NCBI GenBank assembly: GCA_019246495.1
Contig: JAFAQI010000471.1
Coordinates: 1 to 8,071, forward strand
Direction: 5' to 3'
Length of the DNA: 8,071 nucleotides
From: Frankiales bacterium
Lineage (GTDB): Bacteria > Actinomycetota > Actinomycetes > JAFAQI01
Position 1 is the stretch's first letter, and each line of letters opens with the position of its first letter. Positions 1-6,470 of the stretch are shown here, in pieces. A program made the translations under genes and the position numbers. A model generated the notes under the pieces. The model did no database searches, was not told the origin of the DNA, and saw only the letters and a list, made by a program, of their open reading frames with translations.

Positions 1-1584
1 CCGGTCGGTGTGCTCGATCGCGGTTCGCCAGGCGATGGCGGTCTCTGTCGCGTCCGCCGGCCGGACGACGTCGAGGCCGGGGATCGCGCGCAGGGCGGCG
101 AGGTGCTCGATGGGCTGGTGGGTGGGGCCGTCCTCGCCCAGCCCGATGGAGTCGTGCGTCCAGATGTAGATGACCGGCAGCTTCATCAGCGCGGCGAGGC
201 GGACGGCGCCGCGCATGTAGTCACTGAACACGAGGAACGTTCCGCCGAACACGCGCGTCCCGCCGTGCAGCGCGATGCCGTTCATGATCGAGCCCATCGC
301 GTGCTCGCGGATGCCGAAGTGCAGGATTCGGCCGTATGGCGAACCGCCGTGCGACTCGGGCAGGAACGACTCGGCGCCTTCGATCTCGGTGTTGTTGCTC
401 TCGGCGAGGTCGGCCGAGCCACCCCAGAGCTCCGGCAACGCGGGAGCGATCGCGTTGATGCAGGCGCCGGACGCCTTGCGCGTGGCGATCGAGGTCTCGC
501 CCGCGAAGTCGGCAAGCTTGGCGTCCCAGCCGTCCGGCAGGCGGCGGTGGGAGATGCGGTCGAGCTCCTTGGCCTTGTCCGGATTGGCGGCGGACCAGGC
601 ATCAAACGCCTGCTGCCACTCTTCGTGGGCGGCGCGGCCACGGTCGACGACCTGGCGGGTGTGCGCAAGGACATCGTCCGGGCAGAAGAACGAGACGTCC
701 GGCGGGAAGCCGAGGATCTCCTTCGTGGCGCGCACTTCGTCGGCACCCAGCGCCGACCCGTGTGCCTTGCCGGTGTTCTGCTTGTTGGGCGCCGGCCAGC
801 CGATGATCGACCGGACGCTGATGATGCTCGGCCGGTCCCGCTCATCACGCGCGGCGACGAATGCGGCGTAGAGCGCCTGGACGTCGTTGACGTCTTCGAC
901 CCGCTGGGTGTGCCAGCCGTAGGCGGCGTAGCGCGCGAGCACGTCCTCGCTGAGCGCGACCTTGGTGTCGCCTTCGATGGAGATGTGGTTGTCGTCGTAG
1001 AGGAGCACGAGGTTGCCGAGCTGCTGGTGGCCGGCGATCGAGCTGGCCTCGCTGGAGATGCCTTCCTCGATGTCGCCGTCTGATGCGAAGCACCAGATCG
1101 TGTGGTCGAACGGACTCGCGTCGGCGGCCGCGTCGGCGTCGTAGAGCCCGCGCTCGTAGCGGGCGGCCATCGCCATGCCGACGGCGTTGGCGACACCCTG
1201 GCCGAGCGGCCCGGTCGTGGTCTCGACGCCAAGGGTGTGGCCGTGCTCCGGATGGCCGGGCGTGCGGCTGCCCCACTGCCGGAGCAGCTTGAGGTCGTCG
1301 AGCGTGAGCCCGTAGCCGGACAGGAACAGCTGGATGTAGAGCGTCAGGCTGGAGTGGCCGCAGGACAGGACGAACCGGTCCCGGCCGAGCCACGTCGGGT
1401 CGGTGGGGTCGTGTCGGAGCAGGCGCTGGAACATCAGGTACGCCGCCGGCGCGAGGCTCATCGCCGTGCCGGGATGGCCTGATCCGGCAGCCTCTACGGC
1501 GTCCATCGCGAGGCCGCGAATGACGTCGACCGCACGCGCGTCGAGGTCCGTCCAGTCGAGCGTGGCGGCACTGCTCTTGGCCAC
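1..1584 (-). CDS. tkt: Transketolase, N-terminal 528 codons (C-terminus outside window)
   Basis: Cytosolic thiamine-diphosphate enzyme moving two-carbon ketol units between sugar phosphates in the non-oxidative pentose phosphate pathway. The reading frame is open from a GTG at 1584 to base 1. Visible motifs: GHPG (36-39), the ThDP/metal motif SDGDIEEG (168-175) with the metal-ligand Asn N199 in YDDNHIS, GIREHAMG with the catalytic Glu at E427, and the substrate-binding His H477 in the stretch HDSIGLGEDGPTHQ. The PP domain is complete and the Pyr domain nearly so; since the family is about 690-700 residues, roughly 165 are missing to the left. The GTG start is chosen because GGGAAGGGG (1592-1600) sits 7 bases upstream and the protein begins MAKSSAATLDW, close to the usual family start. 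It is divergent from ctaB. The opposite strand carries long open frames that are composition artefacts. Confidence 0.97.
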   Translation of the reverse strand, partial: MAKSSAATLDWTDLDARAVDVIRGLAMDAVEAAGSGHPGTAMSLAPAAYLMFQRLLRHDPTDPTWLGRDRFVLSCGHSSLTLYIQLFLSGYGLTLDDLKLLRQWGSRTPGHPEHGHTLGVETTTGPLGQGVANAVGMAMAARYERGLYDADAAADASPFDHTIWCFASDGDIEEGISSEASSIAGHQQLGNLVLLYDDNHISIEGDTKVALSEDVLARYAAYGWHTQRVEDVNDVQALYAAFVAARDERDRPSIISVRSIIGWPAPNKQNTGKAHGSALGADEVRATKEILGFPPDVSFFCPDDVLAHTRQVVDRGRAAHEEWQQAFDAWSAANPDKAKELDRISHRRLPDGWDAKLADFAGETSIATRKASGACINAIAPALPELWGGSADLAESNNTEIEGAESFLPESHGGSPYGRILHFGIREHAMGSIMNGIALHGGTRVFGGTFLVFSDYMRGAVRLAALMKLPVIYIWTHDSIGLGEDGPTHQPIEHLAALRAIPGLDVVRPADATETAIAWRTAIEHTDR

Positions 1585-1651
1585 GGCGCGGCCCCTTCCC
1601 TGTGATCGATTGCGAGCCTACCCATGCGCCCGGAACGGACACCGCGACCGC

Positions 1652-1657
1652 TAGCCT
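1652..1657 (+). promoter_or_regulatory. Candidate -10 box (TAGCCT) for a leaderless ctaB transcript
   Basis: TAGCCT fits the actinobacterial TANNNT -10 pattern. Its last base is followed by six bases and then the ctaB GTG, so a normal start distance would put the first transcribed base on the GTG itself. No Shine-Dalgarno-like purine run precedes ctaB, which agrees with leaderless translation. No convincing -35 is visible. The 79-base gap (1585-1663) must also hold the divergent tkt promoter; read on the minus strand it contains TAGGCT (complement of 1616-1621 or so), a possible but weak -10. Confidence 0.4.
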
Positions 1658-1663
1658 GTCTCG

Positions 1664-2596
1664 GTGACCCTCGCGAGCCCGCCCATCGCGACCGTTGGGC
1701 CGGCTGTCGGTTCGGAGTCACCGCGCGGATTGCGCGCGACCGTCGGCGCTTACGTGGCTCTCACCAAGCCGCGGATCATCGAGCTGCTGCTCGTGACGAC
1801 GGTGCCGGTGATGATGCTCGCGGCGCACGGTTGGCCGCGGCTCGTGACGCTCGCTGCGACCCTCGCCGGCGGGACGCTGGCCGCCGCGAGTGCCAACACC
1901 ATCAACTGCGTCGTCGACCGCGACATCGACGCGGTCATGACGCGCACCCGGCGCCGGCCCATGGCCCGCCACCAGATCGCTCCCGCCGCTGCCTTGCGGT
2001 TCGGAATCGTCCTCGGCGCCGCGGCGACGCTGCTGCTCGGCTTCGCGGTCAACTGGCTGTCGGCCGGACTGGCCGACGGTGCGATCGCGTTCTACGTGTT
2101 CGTCTACACGCTGGGGCTCAAGCGTCGTACGCCGTCCAACATCGTCATCGGCGGGGCGGCCGGCTGCTTCCCGGTGCTCATCGGCTGGTCAGCGGTGCGC
2201 GGGGGCGTGGGTTGGCCGGCGGCAGTCCTCTTCGCCGTGGTGTTCCTCTGGACGCCACCGCACTTCTGGTCGCTCGCGATGCGGTTCAAGGACGACTACG
2301 CCGCCGCGGGGGTGCCGATGCTTCCCGCGGTCGCGTCGCCCGCGCAGGTGACCCGGCAGATCGTCGCCTACTCGTGGGCGATGGTCGCGGCGTCGCTCCT
2401 GCTACTTCCGTTCGGCGCGGGCTGGATCTACGCCGTCGCGGCCGTCGTGCTCGGCGGTGCCTTCCTGGTGCAGGCGCATCGGCTGCACCGGCAGGTCGTC
2501 CGGGGTGGGACGCCGCGGCCGATGCCGCTGTTCCACCTCTCGATCACCTATCTGTCGCTGCTCTTCGCCGCTCTCGCCGTCAGCCAGGTCGTCTGA
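1664..2596 (+). CDS. ctaB: Protoheme IX farnesyltransferase (heme O synthase)
   Basis: Integral membrane UbiA-family prenyltransferase that attaches the farnesyl group of farnesyl diphosphate to the vinyl side chain of heme B, giving heme O, the substrate of CtaA. It has 310 residues, normal for the family. The first Asp-rich diphosphate/Mg site is N81-xxx-D85-xxx-D89 followed by TRTRRRP (93-99). A second conserved loop runs from Y148 through [10 protein letters not shown] (150-159), and WTPPHFW (196-202) leads into KDDY (209-212), all hallmarks of CtaB/COX10. The rest is a series of hydrophobic helices (nine in the family). The first 30 residues are a polar, probably cytosolic extension. The GTG at 1664 is the only plausible start: the next in-frame candidate is at residue 31, where the conserved TKPR region begins. 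It lacks a Shine-Dalgarno sequence. Its last 49 bases overlap the end of ctaA on the other strand. Confidence 0.96.
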   Translation: MTLASPPIATVGPAVGSESPRGLRATVGAYVALTKPRIIELLLVTTVPVMMLAAHGWPRLVTLAATLAGGTLAAASANTINCVVDRDIDAVMTRTRRRPMARHQIAPAAALRFGIVLGAAATLLLGFAVNWLSAGLADGAIAFYVFVYTLGLKRRTPSNIVIGGAAGCFPVLIGWSAVRGGVGWPAAVLFAVVFLWTPPHFWSLAMRFKDDYAAAGVPMLPAVASPAQVTRQIVAYSWAMVAASLLLLPFGAGWIYAVAAVVLGGAFLVQAHRLHRQVVRGGTPRPMPLFHLSITYLSLLFAALAVSQVV

Positions 2597-3546
2597 CGCT
2601 CTCGCGGGGGTAGCGGGACCGCGCTGACCGCGGTCGACGCCGCCGACATCGCGGCGGGCTCGGCCGCCGGTGCGGCCGTGAACGACAGTTGCAGCCAGAG
2701 CGTCGCGGCCCACAACAGGGTCGCCCCGGCGACGTGGAGCTCGACGACTCCCGGCGGCAGGTCGAGGAAGTACTGCGTGTAGCCGATCAGCACCTGCACC
2801 CCGACCGCGGCGGCGAGCCAGCCGGCGCGCCGGCGTACGACGTCGGTTGTGTCGGTGAGGCGTACGGCGAACAACGTCGCGATGACGAGGCCGGTGAGCA
2901 GCAGCGCGGCGTCGGCATGCAGCTGGGTCACCCGCTCGAGCGGAAACCCGAGCCGCTTGACGTGATGCGTGCCGTCACCGGCGTGCGGTCCGGTGCCGGT
3001 CGTGACGGTGCCGAGGACGAGCACCGCTCCGGCCACGACGACGAGCAGCCGGCCGAGCAGCACGAGCTCGCGTCGCGCCGTCGGGCGCCGCGGTGTCCAT
3101 GCCGGGTCGGCGCGATGGACGAGGACGAGCGCCGCCCACACCATCAACATCGACAGCAGGAAGTGCGCCATGACCCATGGCGGTGACAGGTCGTACAGCA
3201 CCGAAAGGCCGCCGACCACGGCCTGCCCGGCGAACCCGGCGACGAGCGACCACGACAGCAGGGTGAGGTCGCGGCGTCGCGGCGTACGACGAAGAGCGCC
3301 AACGGCGACAAGGGCGATGAACACGCCGACGACAGTCGTCACGACGCGGTTGATGAACTCGACGAGCGCGTGATAGCTCACCGGCGCGACGAGTGATGTC
3401 GACGTGCAGCGCGGCCACGTCGGGCAGCCGAGACCCGAACCGGTGAGCCGCACAGCCGCGCCGCTGACGACGATCGCGCCGACGAGGAAGGCCGCGACGA
3501 CGGCGAGGCGCCGGAAGGCGGCCGGGCTGAGCGTGGGAGCGCGCAT
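2548..3546 (-). CDS. ctaA: Heme A synthase (CtaA/COX15 family)
   Basis: Membrane enzyme that oxidises the C8 methyl group of heme O to a formyl group, giving heme A for cytochrome aa3 oxidase. It has 332 residues with about eight hydrophobic helices in two homologous halves. Visible are the extracytoplasmic Cys pair C41/C47 in GCPTWPRC, E63 in the motif H59-xxx-E63-xx-N66-R67, H128 at the start of helix 4, the TGTGPHAGD loop (183-191), and the C-half heme-ligand histidines H210 (QLHAD) and H271 (ELHVAG). N66 stands where Bacillus CtaA has a heme-ligand His; I believe Asn is common in actinobacterial CtaA. Residues from about 290 form a hydrophilic Ala/Ser/Arg-rich tail, and its end is encoded opposite the end of ctaB. 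ATG start with a weak GAGG upstream. Last gene of the minus-strand operon, 38 bases after the receiver-like gene. Confidence 0.95.
   Translation of the reverse strand: MRAPTLSPAAFRRLAVVAAFLVGAIVVSGAAVRLTGSGLGCPTWPRCTSTSLVAPVSYHALVEFINRVVTTVVGVFIALVAVGALRRTPRRRDLTLLSWSLVAGFAGQAVVGGLSVLYDLSPPWVMAHFLLSMLMVWAALVLVHRADPAWTPRRPTARRELVLLGRLLVVVAGAVLVLGTVTTGTGPHAGDGTHHVKRLGFPLERVTQLHADAALLLTGLVIATLFAVRLTDTTDVVRRRAGWLAAAVGVQVLIGYTQYFLDLPPGVVELHVAGATLLWAATLWLQLSFTAAPAAEPAAMSAASTAVSAVPLPPRERQTTWLTARAAKSSDR
2617..2635. terminator. GC-rich hairpin just after ctaB, possible terminator
   Basis: A perfect 7-base inverted repeat, GACCGCG (2617-2623) and CGCGGTC (2629-2635), is separated by a 5-base loop. It begins 21 bases after the ctaB stop codon, where a terminator would be expected. 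There is no T-run after it, so it would be of the U-less type often proposed in actinobacteria. It lies inside the 3' part of ctaA, in the part encoding the poorly conserved Ala/Ser-rich tail, so it would also form in the ctaA mRNA. A chance GC-rich repeat is possible. Confidence 0.3.
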
Positions 3547-3572
3547 CTGGCCTCGAAGTCTAGGCGCCCCGG

Positions 3573-3591
3573 GTCAGCCCTGCGTCAGCCC
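3573..3591. repeat. Short direct repeat spanning the end of the receiver-like gene
   Basis: GTCAGCCC occurs at 3573-3580 and again at 3584-3591, a period of 11 bases. The second copy contains the stop codon of the receiver-like gene (minus strand, 3585-3587); the first lies in the 38-base gap before ctaA. It could be a replication-slippage scar or a pair of binding half-sites about one helical turn apart. At 8 bases it may also be chance. Confidence 0.3.
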
Positions 3592-3959
3592 GGAATGCCT
3601 TGCGCCCGTTGGCGAAACGCGGTGCGCAGCGTGAGCACGTCGACCGGCCGTTCGGCGACGACACCCGCCCCGGCATCGATCAGGCGATGCGAAGCGTCCG
3701 GGTCCGGTTTGTCGACGAGGCCGACGATCGTGGCGTCGAGCGACTCGATCGCCACGATCTGTCTGATCAGATCGGCGCCATCGAGAGGCTCGACCCGCGG
3801 CGCGACGAAGACGACGTCGGGGCGGTGTTCGCTGATGCCGCGCACGGCATCGTCCGGTTCGAGATAGAGCAGTACGTCGGCGGTCGGCAGCAGCCGGTCG
3901 ATGGCGTCGGCGAGGCGACGTCCCTCGTTGGTGGCGGAATCGGCGATGACGACGCGCAT
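3585..3959 (-). CDS. Stand-alone degenerate receiver-like (pseudo-receiver) protein
   Basis: A 124-residue cytosolic protein with a CheY-like alpha/beta pattern and no output domain: strand 1 VVIADS (3-8), strand 3 VVFVA (49-53), a PLDG turn (58-61), GAGVV (97-101) and RPV (104-106). Two-component receivers use a pair of acidic residues, a phosphoacceptor Asp, a Thr/Ser and a Lys. Here only D7 of the acidic pair is kept (S8 follows), the phosphoacceptor position is A53 by alignment to the downstream DG, the Thr/Ser position is hydrophobic (L81/V82), and the Lys is R104, although the following cis-Pro is kept (P105). Phosphorylation is therefore unlikely, and a phosphorylation-independent binding role is inferred. 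The ATG at 3959 has GGGAGG five bases upstream; an ATG 27 bases further upstream has no such site. It sits between the ABC permease (67-base gap) and ctaA (38-base gap), so it is probably co-transcribed. No two-component kinase gene is in view. Confidence 0.75.
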   Translation of the reverse strand: MRVVIADSATNEGRRLADAIDRLLPTADVLLYLEPDDAVRGISEHRPDVVFVAPRVEPLDGADLIRQIVAIESLDATIVGLVDKPDPDASHRLIDAGAGVVAERPVDVLTLRTAFRQRAQGIPG

Positions 3960-3990
3960 CGGTGCCTCCCTAGGTGCAGGGGCCAAGGAC

Positions 3991-4002
3991 TTGAGTGCTC
4001 AA
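3991..4002. repeat. Inverted repeat TTGAG-TG-CTCAA upstream of the receiver-like gene
   Basis: Perfect 5-base arms with a 2-base spacer lie in the 67-base gap between the permease stop and the receiver-like start. The pattern suits a small operator or weak hairpin. On the minus strand TTGAAA (complement of 4016-4021) lies upstream and could be a -35 box, but no good -10 follows, so an internal promoter is only a possibility. The plus-strand CTTGAGT at 3990-3996 equals one half of the HspR HAIR element, but the second half is not present at the required distance. Confidence 0.3.
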
Positions 4003-4026
4003 CGGAGTCTGTGCATTTCAAGGACG

Positions 4027-4791
4027 TCAGTGCCAGCGGAACGTGCGGCTGGCAACCAGGATGCTCGCACCCGCCCAGACGAGCAAGGTCACCCAGTCGT
4101 GCAGCGGGGGAGTGGCGCCGTGCCGAAGGACGGCGCGGAGCCCGTCCGTGAGCGCCGCGATCGGCAGCAGCTCGAGCACATGCCGCAGGCCGGGGGAGAA
4201 GTCGGACAACGGGAACACGACGCCGCCCAGGATGAGCAGCAAGAGATAGAGCAGGTTCGCCGCCGCGAGCGTCGCCTCGGCACGCACCGCGCCGGCCAGC
4301 AACAGGCCGAGCCCGCTGAAGGCGACGGTTCCGAGCGCCAGCAGCGCGACGACTTCTGCGGGTGATCCGTGCGGCGACCAACCGAGCGCGAGGCCGACGA
4401 CGACGAGCAGGGCGATCTGCACGATTTCGACGGCTGCGACCGCTGCCGTCTTCGCAGATAGCAGCACTGCGCGCGGCATCGGTGTGGTGGCGAGCCGGCG
4501 GAGGACGCCGTAGCGGCGCTCGAAGCCCGTGCCGATCGCCTGTCCGGTGAACGCCGTCGAGAGGACGGCGAGGGCAAGGACGCCGGGTACGACGAAGTCG
4601 ACGCGTGGCTTCGGCAGGTCGGCGATGGGAGCGCCGGAGAAGAGCAACAGGACGACCGTCGGGATGACGATCGTGAGCAGCAGCTGTTCGGCGTTGCGAG
4701 CCAGGATGCGCACCTCGACCCGCGTCTGGGCGAGCAGCTGCGATGTGAAGCCGGCCGAGCCGGGCGCCGGCCGCAGGTCGAGCGCCGTCAC
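4027..4791 (-). CDS. ABC-2 type transporter permease
   Basis: A 254-residue membrane subunit of an ABC exporter. There are six hydrophobic segments at roughly 37-53, 66-88, 110-137, 146-168, 173-194 and 231-249. Between the second and third is FERRYGVLRRLATTPMPR (90-107), the Glu/Arg-rich region typical of ABC-2 permeases that couples to the ATPase, and the last third has the LPIAALTDGLR segment (209-219) of this family. The GTG start lies in a GTGA overlap (4788-4791) with the stop codon of the ATPase gene, giving translational coupling and identifying its partner. Similar ATPase/permease pairs sit next to ctaA in M. tuberculosis (Rv1458c/Rv1457c, from memory), often labelled antibiotic transport without proof. 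The substrate is unknown; a link to heme or oxidase assembly is suggested only by position. Confidence 0.9.
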   Translation of the reverse strand: MTALDLRPAPGSAGFTSQLLAQTRVEVRILARNAEQLLLTIVIPTVVLLLFSGAPIADLPKPRVDFVVPGVLALAVLSTAFTGQAIGTGFERRYGVLRRLATTPMPRAVLLSAKTAAVAAVEIVQIALLVVVGLALGWSPHGSPAEVVALLALGTVAFSGLGLLLAGAVRAEATLAAANLLYLLLLILGGVVFPLSDFSPGLRHVLELLPIAALTDGLRAVLRHGATPPLHDWVTLLVWAGASILVASRTFRWH

Positions 4792-5516
4792 GTGGCGGCT
4801 CCGGTGACGGCGAGGTAGACATCCTCGAGCGCGCGGCCGCCAGCAGTCAGCTCGGCGAGCGTTCCGTCGGCGACGGCCCGGCCGCGGTCGACGATGACGA
4901 CGCGGTTGGCAAGTCGCTCAGCCTCGTCCATGGCATGCGTGGTGAGCACGATCGTCACGTCGCTCGCGCGCAGCTCGTCGATCAGCGCCCAGGTCGAGCG
5001 GCGGGCGTGCAGGTCGAGGCCGGCCGTCGGCTCATCCAGCAGGACGAGCTCCGGACGGCCGACCAGGGCGAGCGCCAGCGACAAGCGTTGCTGCTCGCCG
5101 CCCGACAGGCGTCGCCACGGTGTCGCGGCCACGCGCGCGAGGTCGAGCCGTTCGAGCAGCTCGTCGACCGGCAGCGGCTGCGCATAGAGCGCGGCAAACA
5201 GGGCGAGCACCTCGCGTGCGCGCGCGGCGGGATAGACGCCCGCGACGCCGTTGCCGGTCGACTGGGGCATGACGCCGATGCGCGGGCGCAGCGCTCGCCG
5301 GTCCCGGTGCGGATCGAGCCCAAGGATGCGGATTGTCCCCGCGTCCGGTCGAAGCAGGCCGGTCGCGCAGGCGAGCGAGGTCGTCTTGCCGGCGCCGTTG
5401 CGACCGAGGACGGCGGTCACTTCACCGGCCGCTGCGCGCAGCACGAGCCCGTCGACCGCGACGACGTCACCGAAGCGCTTGTGGAGGTCGACGACCTCGA
5501 GCGCGGCCGGCGGCAC
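4788..5516 (-). CDS. ABC transporter ATP-binding protein
   Basis: A 242-residue nucleotide-binding subunit that powers the permease encoded next. All expected motifs are present: Walker A GRNGAGKTT (38-46), Q-loop Gln Q85 (MPQS), signature LSGGEQQR (137-144), Walker B LVLLDEP (157-163) with catalytic E162, D-loop AGLD (165-168) and switch His H194 (TTHAMDEAE), as in ABC-2/DrrA-like exporters. The GTG at 5516 is used because the frame is closed upstream by a stop at 5526-5528; AGGA lies 7-8 bases before it. The ATG at 5520 is in another frame. It is the first gene of the minus-strand operon that ends with ctaA. Its promoter must lie in the 23-base gap or inside the divergent DUF1206 gene. Confidence 0.94.
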   Translation of the reverse strand: MPPAALEVVDLHKRFGDVVAVDGLVLRAAAGEVTAVLGRNGAGKTTSLACATGLLRPDAGTIRILGLDPHRDRRALRPRIGVMPQSTGNGVAGVYPAARAREVLALFAALYAQPLPVDELLERLDLARVAATPWRRLSGGEQQRLSLALALVGRPELVLLDEPTAGLDLHARRSTWALIDELRASDVTIVLTTHAMDEAERLANRVVIVDRGRAVADGTLAELTAGGRALEDVYLAVTGAAT

Positions 5517-5524
5517 GCATCGAT

Positions 5525-5530
5525 CCTAGG
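5525..5530. promoter_or_regulatory. Palindromic CCTAGG, possible shared Shine-Dalgarno core for two divergent genes
   Basis: CCTAGG reads the same on both strands and lies in the 23-base gap between the divergent starts at 5516 (minus) and 5540 (plus). Read on each strand it gives an AGGA core about 7-9 bases from the respective start codon. One 6-base sequence may thus serve both ribosome binding sites. Confidence 0.45.
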
Positions 5531-5539
5531 AACCCGGGC

Positions 5540-6400
5540 ATGAAGGAAGCGATGGTCGTGACCGTGCCGGCGCCTGTAGCAGGCCGGGCCCGCAAGGTGG
5601 CGGGGGCGTTGGGCGGAAGTCGGTCGGCGCGGATTGCGGCGCGGGCGGGGCTCGCGACCAGGGCGGCGTTCTATCTCCTGCTGGCCGGCATCGTCCTGGA
5701 CGTCGCGTTCGCCGGCGGGGCGACCGGGACGCAGGCCAACGCCAACGGCGCGCTGACGACGATCGCAAAGGATCCCGTGGGCCGCGTCGCGATCGGCGCC
5801 GCCGCGTTCGGCTTCCTCGCGCTGGGCCTCGTGCGGATCGCCGGCGCTATCCGCGACCGCGATGCCGACCGGGGGCAGCGGCTGCGCACCCTGGCGCAGG
5901 GGCTGTTCTACGGCGTACTCACGTGGGTGCCCTTGTCGTTCTTGCTCGGCAGCCGGGAGACGGGATCCGAGCAGGCGCAGCACTCGGAGACGTCGACGGT
6001 GCTGAGCTGGCCGGGCGGACGGCTGCTCGTCGCCGTCGTCGGGTTGGTGGTCATCGGGGTGTGCGCCTACCAGATCAAGTGCGCGGTCAACCAGGACTTC
6101 ACCGACGGCATGAACCTGCGGGCGGCGCCGCGCTCGGTGCGCCGCCTGGTGGACGTCGCGGGCACGGTCGGCATCGCTGCCCGAGCGCTGGTCTTCGTGC
6201 CGATCGGGGTGCTGTTGCTGGTGGCGGCGGCCGCGGCCGATCCGGCCCACGCCAAGGGGCTCGACGCGGAGCTGGCGACCCTCGCCCGGCAGTCGTGGTG
6301 GGGTCCGGCGGTGCTGGTGCTGGTGGCGGCAGGACTTGTGGTCTTTGCCTGTTATGCCGCACTCGAGGCGCGCTACCGCCGGGTGGATTGCAGCTCCTGA
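5540..6400 (+). CDS. DUF1206 family integral membrane protein
   Basis: A 286-residue predicted membrane protein of unknown function, seen mostly in actinobacteria and cyanobacteria. It contains the family's threefold repeat of about 75 residues, each with a pair of membrane helices. Repeat starts look alike: GLATRAAFYLLLAGIVLD (37-54), GLFYGVLTWVPLSFLLG in the second, and GIAARALVFVPIGVLLLVAA in the third; each second helix ends in a charged stretch such as RIAGAIRDRDADRG. The N-terminal 35 residues are basic and probably cytosolic. The start at 5540 has AGGA about 9 bases upstream; ATG 5552, with GGAAG before it, would shorten the protein by four residues. The same frame stays open upstream to 5333, but that stretch is antisense to the ABC ATPase and is not considered part of the gene. 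It lies 60 bases before sufR on the same strand, with sufR appearing to have its own promoter. Confidence 0.9.
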   Translation: MKEAMVVTVPAPVAGRARKVAGALGGSRSARIAARAGLATRAAFYLLLAGIVLDVAFAGGATGTQANANGALTTIAKDPVGRVAIGAAAFGFLALGLVRIAGAIRDRDADRGQRLRTLAQGLFYGVLTWVPLSFLLGSRETGSEQAQHSETSTVLSWPGGRLLVAVVGLVVIGVCAYQIKCAVNQDFTDGMNLRAAPRSVRRLVDVAGTVGIAARALVFVPIGVLLLVAAAAADPAHAKGLDAELATLARQSWWGPAVLVLVAAGLVVFACYAALEARYRRVDCSS

Positions 6401-6431
6401 CCGGGCCGCAAGGCTGGGGAGGGGGTCGGGT

Positions 6432-6460
6432 TTGCTCCGCCTTCGCAATTACGCGACAAT
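6432..6460 (+). promoter_or_regulatory. Candidate promoter of the suf operon
   Basis: TTGCTC (6432-6437) and GACAAT (6455-6460) are separated by 17 bases and match the -35 and -10 consensus at three and four of six positions. The expected transcription start, about 7 bases after the -10, is 6467, the G of an in-frame GTG of sufR. There is no Shine-Dalgarno sequence, which agrees with a leaderless message. The region lies within the 60-base gap after the DUF1206 gene. Confidence 0.5.
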
Positions 6461-6470
6461 GTGGTTGTGA
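6456..6470 (+). promoter_or_regulatory. Candidate SufR operator ACAAT-N5-TGTGA
   Basis: The 15 bases read ACAAT, five bases, TGTGA; the imperfect dyad contains a perfect ACAA-N5-TTGT inverted repeat (6456-6468). From memory, the element reported for mycobacterial SufR is ACACT-N5-TGTGA, which this matches in spacing and at nine of ten specified bases. It overlaps the -10 box and both candidate sufR start codons, so bound SufR would block RNA polymerase. This fits autoregulation of the suf operon. Confidence 0.55.

Noticed and set aside
10..1083. Long open frame on the plus strand (357 codons)
   Set aside because: It is antisense to transketolase, which has all expected motifs; its composition (Arg/Val/Asp/Gly-rich, no domain) is that of a GC-rich shadow frame.
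1624..2613. 329-codon plus-strand frame overlapping ctaB
   Set aside because: An out-of-frame, Arg-rich translation of ctaB, which itself has all heme O synthase motifs.
3990..4009. HspR HAIR-type heat-shock operator
   Set aside because: Only one half-site (CTTGAGT) is present; no ACTCAAG follows at seven bases.
3767..4822. 351-codon minus-strand frame
   Set aside because: It runs across the permease and receiver genes in another frame, is Arg/Pro/Ala-rich and has no recognisable domain.
5417..6448. 343-codon minus-strand frame opposite DUF1206
   Set aside because: Shadow of the repeat-containing membrane protein; highly polar and without recognisable motifs.
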